64,000 nucleotides of DNA, taken from Panicum virgatum. Lineage: Eukaryota > Streptophyta > Magnoliopsida > Poales > Poaceae. Within the stretch, counting starts at the first letter, position 1, and each line of letters starts with the position of its first letter. Under the pieces are notes generated by a model. It saw nothing but the letters and a program-made list of their open reading frames with translations. It searched no databases and had not been told where the DNA came from. A program made the translations under genes and the position numbers. Shown piece by piece: positions 20,834-31,900 of this stretch. The stretch is taken from assembly GCF_016808335.1 (NCBI RefSeq), contig NC_053150.1, positions 27,052,979 to 27,116,978 on the forward strand. The letters are read 5' to 3'.

Positions 20834-22785
20834 TCTGCGGGCGCTTGACTTGCCCCGCGAGATTCGGGCGCGTCTTCCTCAATACGTCGAGGTACCTTGC
20901 TTCCGCCTCTTCGAGATTGCGTAAGCGCTGCACTCTGTGCTTCTGCGAGTGACTGAGTCCGTCAGGACACCATCGTGGACGATGATACTTATCCTCCCCT
21001 TTGAGCTCAAGATCATCCCTGGATGGCCGTTCAACATGGTCGTCGTGACACGCTTTGGGCCCCAAGCGCCGGAACACCGACGTCTCGCCTGATTGGCGTC
21101 CCTGAGGCCTGCACTCCAGGCAATCATCGATAGTAGGCAATCGGCTCATGCCGGAATTCCAACAGTACCTGAAAAACGGGCAATGCCAGTGGTCGTGTAT
21201 AGCCTGGCGCCTCCCCAGCGTTCTCGTGCGGTGCTCGTACTCCTCTTCCGATTCATACCGGCGACGTAGTTTGTACTGATACTCGTATTTTTCAAGAAGC
21301 CGATTGGAAGCTGAGAGTTGATTGCGGATGTGACGCACTTGTTCTTCAGTAATATGTTGCTGCTCCAACTTGTCTTTATCCTGGGGCCGTTTGCCAGAAT
21401 CGGCCTCTTTCTTCTGCTCGTCACGGCGGCGTATGGGTCCCACCATGTTAATCTGGAACGCAAAATTCTAGCCCTCAGGTCTAAGATCCGCCAGCCCCAC
21501 CACGTTAGCATGTGGGAACGGTTGACTGTCAACCTTCATCGTGTGTTGGGCCAGAATTAATCGGCCTTGCTCAATAGCCGATTGGATCTGCCGACGCAGC
21601 TCCTTGCAGTCATTCGTGGCATGGGTGAACGAGTGGTGCCACTTGCAGTACGGCCTCCCCTGCAGCTCTTGCGTCGTTGGCAGCTTGTGATTCTCTTGGA
21701 GCTTCAACTGCTTTTCTTTGAGCAGTAAATCGAATATCTGCTCTGCCTTGGCCACGTCAAAGTCAAAGCCCTTCACAAACCCCTTCTGTTTGACCCACTT
21801 GCACGGGACGGGGTTTGCCCCCCCGAGTCTACTCTGCCACAGCCACTTCTTGTTCCCCGCTAAAATCATTAGAATCATCTGCTTGGGCCATATTCACATG
21901 GCGCTTGAATTTTTCCTGGTACAACTCAGGGTGATAGTGTTCATATGTCGTGAGCTTCTGCACCATGTGCGCCAGAGAGGTGAATTCCAACTGAAAAGCC
22001 AGATCCTTGATTGGCTTAGCGAGCCCCAGAACTGTCAAATCGACTGCCTCCTTTTCTGTGATGCGCGATGAGTAGCATTGATTCTTAACCTCTCTGAAGC
22101 GCTGTACGTACTCCGACACACATTCCCCTCGCTTCTGCTTGACTTGGGCGAGGTCGGCAATCCCGGCTTCAGCAGCCTCTGAGTGATACTGGGTGTGGAA
22201 TTGATCTTCCAGCTGTCTCCAAGTGCGGATCGAATCTGGGGCCAATGACGTGTACCATCCAAAAGCTGAGCCCGTGAGAGACTGGCAGAAGAACCGGACC
22301 CTCAGAGGATCCGATACTGAAATCATCCCGAGCTGCGTTAGGTATCGGCTCACATGCTCGATGGAGCTGGCCCCTTCTGACCCGCTGAACTTGGTGAACT
22401 CCGGGAGCCGATACTTGGGTGGCAACGAGATCAAGTCGTAGTCTCTTGGGTATGGCTTGGAATAGCCGATCGCCTTTCTCTTGGGCAGAATGCCGAATTG
22501 GTCCCTTAGTATTGCGCTGATCTGCTCCACACTAAGAACTCTTGGGGCCAAGGGCTCAGCACTCGGTCCGGTAGCGTACTTCGCTAGCCATGCTTGTTTC
22601 TCCGCATCTGCCCCTGAAGCTCCTGTACTCACCAGCTGTCCCGCGCGTGTTGGGTTGATGTTGTCAGGTATGTACACGCACGTGTAGCCGTGCGGGATCT
22701 CCTTAGGCGGCTCGCTCAGGAACTGGCCCTCCCCGGGATCACCGCCGATCTCGTAGTCGACGTAGATCGGCGAAGTTTGCGGTCC
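20778..22785 (-). pseudogene. Tat-like gypsy gag
   Basis: The N-terminal part (22677-21829 and upstream codons to about 22785) shows YTCVYIPDNINPTRAG, the retrotransposon gag core EFTKFSGSEGASSIEHVSRY, RFFCQSLTGSAFGWYTSL, WRQLEDQFHTQYH and CVSEYVQRFREVKNQC. The C-terminal part (21878-21468, then 21446-20778) carries the Cys/His stretch YCKWHHSFTHATNDC and the CPFFRYCWNSGM and RPRWCPDGLS cysteine motifs. Frames change near 21835 and there is a stop near 21468. The usual initiator ATG is absent at the right end. The broken gag and missing start make it non-functional. Confidence 0.8.
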
Positions 22786-24175
22786 TGGAGTTGTGTCAGA
22801 ATGTCATTAGACGCCTATGTTTTAGATCCTAACCTAGCCGCCGCTGCTTCCGCTGCCGTCGCCCCCCCCGGGGCAGCGCCCTCCTAGGATGCACCGCAGA
22901 TCCCTCTGATCCGCGCCGCCGTCGTCGTCCACAAGCAGCAGGAGGGCTGTTCTCTACCGTCGCCGTGGCCGCGTCGCTCATCGGCATCTCCATGGCCCCG
23001 CCTTGGGCCGCCGCCGCCTCTGCGTCGTCGTCCCCGGCCCCGCTCACGGCTTCCCCGCCCCTTCCGCGCCTTAGGCCAGCCCACCTCCCAGCGCCGCCGC
23101 CGCCGCACGACAGCGCGCGGTTGCCGAGGGGGAGGAGCCCCTCCCAGTGCCGCCGCACGGCCTGCGCACCGCGCGCGTGCGCGACAGGTGGGGAGGAGCC
23201 AAGACCGCGCCGTTGGGCGGACGGGCCGCAACATCGCCGGTCGACGTCGCTGTCGGGCCGCCGCGTCGTGGGCTCCGCCTAACCGCCCTTCCCTCGCCGG
23301 CTACCTCCCCTGCGCCATCGGCCGCCACCCTTCCTCCCCCAGCGCCGCCTCTGCTTCTCGAGAAGACGCGGCTACGGGGGCGGATCTTGGCCTGACGATC
23401 GGAGGAGAGCCGCTCGGGTTTTCCAATCTCCTCTGTTTTCTCTGTCCCGTGTTGACCACACGGGGAAGAGACAAGGAGGAGAGAGGAATTCGCTACGGCA
23501 CCCGAGATTGTACCCGGAGGTCACCCTGCTGCTGCTGTGTGTTTTTCTTAGGTTTTTCCCGATTCGTTATCGGGTTTGCGTCGCCCTGCCGTTCGTCTTC
23601 GATCCATTGTCGACCCTCCCGAAGGACGAGGTTGTTGTTGCGCCCTCCAGGGTGCAGCAACGACGTTCGTGATCAAGCCACCCTACCGGTGTCGTCGCCT
23701 TTTCAGGCGGTGGCGCCACTCGCCGCCGGTCTTCGTCAAGCAGGCGCTCGATCCACCTCCGCGCCTCCAGCCATTCTCGCGCGGACATCGCCGCCGATGT
23801 TCCTGAAGGAAGACGTCGTCGCCACCCCTGATCTGAGCGCGACACTTGCTGCAACCTGCGCCGTCGCCACCCCTGTTCTGAGCGTGACCTAAGTCGCAAA
23901 CCGTGCCGTCTACCTTCGTCATCCGCCGCACCGTCCTGCTGCTGTCTTCGGCTAGAAGCTGCTGAGTTTGCGTACTCGAGCACCTCGACGACGCTTCGAC
24001 CCGCGCCCCCTCCACGGCTTCGACCACGTCCACCTCGACTTCGGCTACTACGGAACTAAAGGGCTATCATCTGCATGAGTCTCCAATCAAAGCTTTCGCA
24101 CCGACGTTCCGACTGCAGGGGTGATATGTCTCCAGTCTGACCGTTCGTGTTGCTACCGCTACGACTGCGGGGGGA

Positions 24176-24336
24176 TGTTAGAGTATACTAGGCAACTCCA
24201 GATATGGTAGTTTAGGATTGATGTAATCCCGTGATAGCCTTCCTTATCTCTAGGGGAGATGCCTTGCCCTCCAAGCCTTGTATGTGGTCGATGTATTGCA
24301 ATGAGCCCCTTGGACAGTATATATAGGAGTACAAGG
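24176..24336 (+). repeat. Partial LTR of a second copia family
   Basis: TGTTAGAG directly follows CTGCGGGGGGA, the expected polypurine tract/LTR junction. It includes a TATA-like GTATATATAGG near 24317-24327. It is truncated where the inverted leader arm begins, and no partner LTR was found in the window. Confidence 0.6.
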
Positions 24337-24434
24337 CGGGGCCATGGCGATGCCGACGAACGACGCGGCCACGGCGACGGTAGAGGACAGCCCTCCTGCT
24401 GCTTGTGGACGACGACGGCGGCGCGGATCAGAGG

Positions 24435-24661
24435 GATCCGCGCCGCATCCTAGGAGGGCGCTACCCCCGGCGGAGATCGGTCTCCCCAGGGGCGGCGCGA
24501 CAGCAGTGGAAGCGGCGGCGGCTAGGTTAGGATCTAAAACCTAGGCGATCCGCGCCGCATCCTAGGAGGGCGCTACCCCCGGCGGAGATCGGTCTCCCCA
24601 GGGGCGGCGCGACAGCAGTGGAAGCGGCGGCGGCGGCTAGGTTAGGATCTAAAACCTAGGC
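24435..24661. repeat. Tandem duplication of copia leader sequence (about 113 bp x 2)
   Basis: Units 24435-24546 and 24547-24661 are nearly identical. The second has one extra CGG in a (CGG)n run. Each ends in GGTTAGGATCTAAAACCTAGGC. This duplication is absent from the opposite inverted arm at 22807-22998. Confidence 0.85.
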
Positions 24662-24680
24662 GTCTGATGCCATGTTGGAA

Positions 24681-25161
24681 AGTAGGAACATGAAGGACGC
24701 TGACAGCTCCTGTAGCAACACGCTCCCGAACAAAGTGGAGATCAATCTCGACGTGCTTGGTGCGTTGATGCTGAACGGGGTTGGCGGACATGTAGACAAT
24801 GCTGATATTATCACAGTAAACCAAGGCAGCCTTGCTGAGAGGGACATGCAACTCAACTAGAAGTTGGCGCAACCAGGACACCTCGGCTACGGCATTGGCG
24901 ACAACTCGATACTCTGCCTCAGCGCTTGAACGAGAAACAGCAGTCTGACGTTTGGAGGACCAGGAGATGAGATTGTCACCAAGGAAGACAGCATAACCTG
25001 AGGTGGATTTGCGAGAGTCGGGACAGCCAGCCCAATCAGCATCTGAGTAGACCACAAGATCAGTCTGACGAGACGGTCGCAACAAAAGACCCAGGTGTAA
25101 GGTGCCTCGGATGTACTGTAAGATCCGTTTGAGAGCAGCAAGATGAGGCTCCCGAGGATCA
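24681..25161 (-). pseudogene. Antisense copia RNase H fragment
   Basis: The minus strand reads LAALKRILQYIRGTLHLG, VVYSDADWAGCPDSRKSTSG, ISWSSKRQTAVSRSSAEAEY, VYCDNIS and HQRTKHVEIDLHFVRE. This is the RNase H domain of a copia Pol, with catalytic acidic residues visible. It is uninterrupted but orphaned: no RT precedes it, and it ends at HVPT, where copia LTR-end and primer-site-like sequence (24662-24680) takes over. It is oriented opposite to the LTRs that enclose it and begins directly at the outer element's polypurine tract. Confidence 0.85.
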
Positions 25162-25174
25162 GACTGCGGGGGGG
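25162..25174 (+). promoter_or_regulatory. Polypurine tract of outer copia element
   Basis: GACTGCGGGGGGG immediately precedes the right-hand LTR on the + strand, as expected for plus-strand priming. Confidence 0.75.
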
Positions 25175-25374
25175 TGTTAGACAATGTATATGTGTATTGC
25201 GTGTGTTGGGCCCTGGCGTGTAGCGCCTGGGCCTTGGCCGGCCACTCTGGCAAGGCCTGGATTGATTAGGTCGGCAGGGTCCTACCTCTAGGGTTTAGGT
25301 CTCCGGCCTATATATTTGTAACCCTTGTTTTACCCTAATCAATCAATCATTATACGCAATCTCTATTGCTTTCA
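25175..25374 (+). repeat. 3' LTR of outer copia element
   Basis: 200 bp, two differences from 823-1022, followed by the target duplication CTTAG at 25375-25379. Confidence 0.93.
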
Positions 25375-25764
25375 CTTAGTGTTATGGTTTAGTTAGTTTT
25401 TGTATCCAACTTGATAAGGCTACATATTCCAAGCTTTTAACATGTTACACATCTGGCAGTATGCCAAACACAGAAGATAATTGTCCAAAAGTATCTATAT
25501 CATAAATATTTGTACTGCACTGCTGTGATGATGGTTATTGACGTATTGGGATGGCATCCCAGGCACTGCTTTGGCTCATAGGGAAGTCCGAAGACAGATT
25601 CCACCTCCTTTTATTTGAGAACTTTATATGTATGCATAAGAATCTAGTCCCTGTATAACGGGACACACTACATAGTAAAGATAAATTTGTTACCTTTTTC
25701 TGTATTCTTTCCCAGTCATGACCTTTACTTACTAATTTTGTTTTCTTATTTTTCTCCAACATAG

Positions 25765-25939
25765 GAGTGGTCGCCTCCTCCTTCAATCATCGGAAAACAT
25801 CTTGCTACCTTCTGTGCTGTTAGAATCTGAAGAAGCCCTAAACAAAGGGAGTCTAACAGCAAATGAGGTTTTTGTGAACTTAAGGATCAAGAGCATCCTC
25901 CACTTATTTGCTGCAACTGGAAGGTTTCTGGGTCTTAAG
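25765..25939 (+). CDS. MED14: MED14 exon a
   Basis: Reads [20 protein letters not shown] through [14 protein letters not shown]. The acceptor is ACATAG and the donor AAG/GTTGTC. It starts with one base of a split codon and ends in phase 0. The intron before it holds the 24.5 kb retroelement nest. The 841-bp intron after it shows no element I recognise. Confidence 0.9.
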
Positions 25940-28900
25940 GTTGTCATTGTAATATACTGCCTGTATTTTTTGTTTCCCTTATATATTTATATTCTAAACA
26001 TGTTTTCTTGTGTTTATTTATTACTCCCTAAGCTTATTCATACAATGATGTTGTAGCGAATTATGTGGATGATGGTTTTTGTTATCCTCTTCTGAATCAT
26101 CTCGAGACTGAAATGGAAATTTTATCTTTCCTAGTAAACTGCCTGCTAAAGCTAAGCTGTACTTGTTTTGGAATGTGAAGTGCTTATTTTGCAATCTGAT
26201 GAGACCAATTATATCATTTTTTTTTGGAATGTTGTAGCCTATGATATTTGGAATGGAAATATTTCAAGTTTCTTATGGTGTACTGATTCAATAGCATGTA
26301 CTCGATGAAAGTAAAATAGTATTTGATAACAATCTAGCACTGATATGTCCTATTACATTGACAGGTAATCATCATAGGTGAACCTATTGTGAACCAATGT
26401 GATATCAGTGGGCATGTTTGTATATGGGCACACTCATAAAGGATAAAACTACCTGAAACAATAATTAAGGAAAAAACCCTGTCAGAACCATTCGGTGTAA
26501 AACTTTGATGCTTTACTGGTGAATATCTCATGCATGTACTGAGTAATTTCGGTACCACCATTTTTCTTATCTTATCTGCTTGAAAACAATTATTGTTCTC
26601 ATCACTATATTTATCCGGTAAATGCCTCCAATAATTTGAACCTTGCAAACTTTTATGTGCTGTATGATGCCATTTAATTGTTTCTTCAATGAACAACTAA
26701 CCACCTTGTTAGAACATTTCAGTTGTTTGATATCTCAATATAAATCTGTATGCTAAATTCTTAGTTTCTTGCTATTTCAGGTTTTCTCTCAGTCCCAGGT
26801 TCCTCTGAAGATTCCAAAGTCAGTGTTATATGGTTCAGATTTTATGGTATTGGGATTTCCTCAGTGCGCAAATTCTTATTATTTCTTGATACAACTCGAT
26901 AATGACCTTAGGCCTGTTTTTCATTTGCTTGAGACACGGACTGATGAAAGTAACAGCTCTAATGCTGATGCCAACCAGGTAATAAGGTTTAATAAGATTG
27001 ACATTAACCATATGCAAATAGGCGAAGATGAATATAGTATGAACTTATTTGATACTGGGAAGGCACTACAAGTCATTGATGGTGGATCACTTAGGCCAAG
27101 TGGAAATGAGAAGCTTCTACCCTTAACGCCTTCATTATCGTCTTCTTTTTCTTCTCTTGTTGATGAAGTATTTGAAAACAATACAAGTTCTTCTACCATA
27201 GAAAATCAACATTTGCCACCTTCTAGTTTGCCCTCTACTCACTTGAGTTCTTTTCAAGTTGGTCCTGAGGGACTCAGTGGCACAGCTTGCCTGCCTGAGC
27301 TCGGAAACTCTATCCATCCAGACATTATTGATACTTCTGAAGTTGCACCTGATGTAAGCTTGAACAGTGATCTGTTGAGTAGCAGTTCAGGCCCTGCCAG
27401 AATTTCATCCATGCCATCGAACTGTAAGTCTGGCCATGGCCTTAGCTCATTGAGATCTTTAAGAGGTCATGATATTTCCCATGGAAGTAAATCTCTTCAA
27501 CTTGTTTCTTCAGATAGCCAAGGAGGTACTTTTTTCACTTTCCTCTTAAGTAACTTGAGATTTTTATACTTTGATATCCAAATAACTGTCTTTATATACT
27601 GAATTTTAACAAGCTATCGCTCTTTTTTGTGACACTCTTTGACACTTCACAGTTTTGGGAAATATCTCCACTACAAAACTTGGAAGGCCTTCTAGAAAAC
27701 GATCTCTTTCGGAGATTGTATTGAATATCCCATCATTACAACAATCTAGAATCAGCGGTGGACCAAGAAAACGAAGAAAGCCGTCAGAGATTATGAAGGA
27801 TGGTGTTCTTTCTAAGGAATATTCTTCTGGAAAATCCCTGACATATGGAAATATATTTACAGAAGAAAATCATTATGTTACATCAGCTAATTATGCTTCT
27901 GTACTTTGTCATGCCATAAAGCACTGTTCACTTTGTATTAAGTATGCTCAACTAACTACCCAGATGGATTCTCTTGGCATCCCATATGCAGAAGAAACAG
28001 ATCTGGGGACACCATCTTCTAATCTTTGGTTGCGGTTACCCTTTCTTAAAGAGGATTCATGGAAACATGTATGCTTACGCCTAGGTAAAACTGGACGTAT
28101 GTCTTGGGATGTTAGGATCACTGATCCATATTATGGTTCACTCTGGAAACTCTATGGAGGCAGCACTACTACTGAATGGGGTATTGGTGTTCGTATAGCG
28201 AACGCTTCCGAAATAGATTCACATATTACTTTTGATGATGATGGGGTTGTTTTGACTTATCACACTGTTGAGGCAGCTAGTGTACACAGGCTTGTCTCAG
28301 ATTTACAGCGGCTTTCAAATGCCCGTGCATTTTCTTGTGGAATGCGGAGATTGATTGGTGTAAAAGTTGATGACAAGCGAGATGAAAAAGTGACATCTGC
28401 GGAGACGAACTTACAGCCCACAAGAAAAGGTAGCAAACACAGTCTATCTGAACAGATTAGAAAAAATTTCAGGATTGAAGCTGTTGGTTTGATGAGCTTG
28501 TGGTTCAGTTATGTTTCTGCGCCCATGGTTCATTTTATTGTTGAATGGGAGGCTGGTAATGATGGTTGCAAAATTCATGTTTCTCCAGATCAACTTTGGC
28601 CACACACGAAGGTTTGTCTATGCTTAATGTTATAATCTCATGTTTTGGTTTTCTTATACATGTTTAATGCTACAGGATATGCATACTGTATGTAATTATG
28701 CATTGCTTGATAGTTTGGTTTAGTTATTTAGTGTGCTTCTTTTCAAAGCGGCACTGCTAGATACTGCAGCAGAGCAGCAGTACTGTCCAGTTCATTGATA
28801 TATATGCATTCCATGTGTAGATATAAGTTTTTCCCAAGTTTAAATACATCTTAGGGGTCAAGTCAAGTTCTCCCAAATGCTCTAAATTTAATTCCATGGT

Positions 28901-31900
28901 AACTCCAATGCAACTTTTTGCACCATCTGTTCATGTTTGCCCCTAGTTAAATGTGAACTAATCATTGCAGTAAACTTGCCACCTCTATTAGCTCTAGCAA
29001 TGATTCATAGGCGCTAGGGTCATTGCATCCCTCACCTTATTTATTGTGCCAATTACATATGGATTTATTTGAGGGATTGGAGGGAGTATCCATTAAGTAA
29101 GAAACAGCTAAGTATCTCCAAATTTTCTCATCCCTGTATATATGCCTTTTCCTGCTTTAAGACCCAAGTCTCTTTCAAGCCATGCTTGCTGTCTGGCCTT
29201 CCTCTGTTTGATAGTCACCCTTATGTAAAGTCTAAGTAACTTGTTCACTCAAGGATGAGTAAAGAATGTCAGACCTTCACTTATTACGGAGGAATCCGTC
29301 GACATCAGGAAGAGGAGGGGGGGGGGGGGGGCAACGGCTAGGGCGCGAAGAGGAGGTGGTGGCCTAGGGTGTCGCGGGGATGGACGCGCCGCGAGGGAGT
29401 CGCAGTGCGGAAGGAAGGCCCGGATCAGATTGATCCTAGACGATTGATACTATGTAGAGAAGCATATTGGGTAAAGCACCACACACCCTATATGGGGGGG
29501 GGGTGACCTCATATATATATATATATATATATATAACCAATGTGGCTTGGAGTACCAGCATTACAATCATGTATGTATGGAAACTATACACGCTAGGCTA
29601 TACATATCTAATAATTACAAGTTCCAATTATATTTGGACATTTCATGTTTATCAATATAGCACAACCTCTTGTGCTGCTGCCTAGGAATTGATCTTCCAT
29701 CAGATCTTGTTGTTTCTATAACTGAGTTTACATGATGCAGTTTTTGGAGGATTTTGTGAATGTGGGTGAGGTAGCGTCATTCTTGGACAGCATCAGGCTT
29801 ACAGCTGGACCTTTGCTTGCCCTTAGTATTGCAATTCGCCCTGCAAAAATGCCTATGACAACTACTGGTTACAGTTCTGTACCAAAGCAAAACAACTTTC
29901 AGGCACAGGGTCAACCGACAAATTACTCATCATCAACTACTACTACTATGCAAAATATGTGTGTCCCACTGAGCCCTTCAGGAGCCCATCCTAACAATCA
30001 CAATCTTCAGAGTTCTGTGCTTTCTGCTACAGGGCGTGGTGGGCCTGGATTAGTTCCTAGTCCATCATTGCCTTCCGATGTTACTGTTGTGCTCCGTAGT
30101 CCATATTGGATACGCATTATATATCGCAAGATTTTCTCTGTTGACATACGCTGCTTTAGTGGGGATCAGGTGTGGCTACAGCCAGCAACCCCTCCAAAGG
30201 GTGGACCTTCAGTTGGTGGATCTTTACCTTGCCCACAATTTCGACCTTTCATAATGGAGCATGTTGCTCAGGGTCTAAATGCTTTTGAACCTAGTTATAT
30301 GAGTGCTAGGCATAGTGGAGCACAATTGAAGGACAATGCCAATACAGCTTCTGGAAGTCAGCAATCAGCTACTGCTCTGAACCGCTTTCATGGTGCTCAT
30401 GGTGTAGCTATTTCTAGGCCAACTCCAAATGTTGGGAACCAGGTGGCACCTAGTTTCACTAGGGCAGGCAGTGCGATGGTGGCTTCTTCAAAATTTGCTT
30501 CAGGAATCGTGGGACACCCTGCACACCTTTCTCCTGGAACAAACCTTCCTGTTCATATGAAGGGTGAGTTGAGCTCAGCTTTTACTGGTCTTGGGGATGA
30601 TGGTGGCTATGGTGGTGCCTGGGTACCTCTTGCTGCTCTTAAGAAGGTGTTACGAGTCATCCTTAAATACCTTGGAGTTCTATGGTTATTCTCACAGTTT
30701 CCTGAACTTCTAAAAGAGATACTAGGGTCAGTTTTGAATGAGAATGAAGGAGCACTTTTAAATTTGGATCAGGAGCAGCCAGCACTGCGTTTTTTTGTGG
30801 GGTAAGAAGCAATTTATTTATACCATTTGGTAGTTTCACCTTCTGAGTCGTACTACAGGCAGACAAATTATTTCCTTTTGAATATGCTAATATAAATGCC
30901 ATGGGGTTTTTTACATGTTTACACGTGCACCCAATAAAGGAACAACACAGCATATTTGAACTCTCTTGGGTTGAATGTTCTATACATTTAGCCTTTTCAT
31001 ATTGTTTTCTTCTTTGGGTTTGTGTGATATTGCCATGTCGTAGACGAGCATGCTTGACAGTATCTAAGTATGCAGGTCTTACACTTTAAGGCATGCCATG
31101 TTTGTGTTCTCCAGTAGTTCTGCTGTTACCTCCATTCTTTTTTTACTTGTTTAAGACATTGGTATATGTTGTGACATTATTTCATATAATTGTTTCTTAG
31201 TGAGAATTGTTAAGAGCATAATAATTTGAAATAGTTTTCCATGGCTAATCTGCTGATACCATTTTTTGTTTGTCAAGTCCCAACTGTTTCATGTTTATTA
31301 GTGGTCAAAGTTTTTGAGGTTTGGCTACATATTCTTAAACAATATCTGTTTGAGCCTGGAGGGAATATTTACTGAATATATATGCTTGGCATTATTGTTT
31401 TTTCAGTTTTTCTTGTTTCCCATGACCATTGTAGATTGAAATAAATTTCAACAACAACAACAACATAGCCTTTTTTCCCCAAGCAAGTTGGGGTAGTCTA
31501 GGGATGAAAACCCAAAAGAAACAAAGATCACGGTTCAGGCACGTTGATAGCTAGTCTCTAAGCGCTCCTATCCAAAACTATCTCTTTAGAGATATTCCAC
31601 TCCTTAAAGTCTCTCTTAACCGACTCATTCCAAGTTAGTTTAGGTCTACCTCTACCCCTCTTTATATTATCGACCCGCTCTAGAACTCCACTACGCACCG
31701 ACGCCTCAGGATGCCTCTGTTGGACATGTCCAAACTATCTCAACCGATGTTAAGTAAGTTTCTACTCAATTGGTGTCACCCCGACCCTATCCTGAATAGT
31801 TTCGTTCCGGACTCTATCCCTCCGTGTGTGCCCGCAAAACCACCGCTACATCTACATTTCTGTTACACTCGGTTGCTGGACATGTTGCCTTTCTGTAGGC

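Larger units (their letters stand above)
15109..22806 (-). mobile_element. Degraded non-autonomous Ty3-gypsy (Tat-like) element
   Basis: On the minus strand the order is gag (about 22785-20778), aspartic protease (20833-20105), a second gag-like module (20096-19219), a long noncoding 3' region, a polypurine tract (16659-16669) and one LTR (16658-15120). No RT, RNase H or integrase is visible, so it would depend on a partner element. The LTR expected at the right end is missing, and a primer-site-like string lies outside the surviving LTR at 15109-15119. Frameshifts break gag and protease. Attribution to the Tat/Retand group rests on the gag sequence type, the primer site and the long repeat-bearing 3' region. 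Confidence 0.75.
22807..24661. other. Copia mosaic with inverted leader arms and partial LTR
   Basis: 22807-22998 is a GC-rich copia-type leader on the + strand. Its reverse complement reappears at 24337-24661. Between them lies non-coding GC-rich internal sequence (22999-24163), a polypurine tract ending at 24175 and the beginning of a different LTR (24176-24336, TGTTAGAGTATACT...). No credible protein is encoded; long frames here are GC artefacts. The arrangement implies an inversion or strand-switch product of a non-autonomous copia element. Confidence 0.6.
823..25374 (+). mobile_element. Outer Ty1-copia LTR retrotransposon with nested insertions
   Basis: Two 200-bp direct repeats beginning TGTTAGAC and ending GCTTTCA bound this element. 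The 5-bp duplication CTTAG lies at 818-822 and 25375-25379. A primer-binding site follows the left LTR and a G-rich polypurine tract precedes the right LTR, so the element reads on the + strand. Its gag is split by a Sirevirus (TSD TCCGC at 1335-1339 and 14444-14448), and it is further disrupted by a gypsy-derived block and a copia mosaic. No sense-strand protease, integrase or RT of its own was found, so it cannot be autonomous now. I count two differences between the LTRs (one near 930, one near 1010), about 1 percent. Confidence 0.9.

Noticed and set aside
20652..20952. Plus-strand frames opposite the Tat-like protease
   Set aside because: Shadow frames of the minus-strand gag/protease.
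23188..23892. Plus-strand frame of 234 codons in the copia mosaic
   Set aside because: Very GC-rich DNA with open frames on both strands, compositionally biased translation and no recognisable domain.
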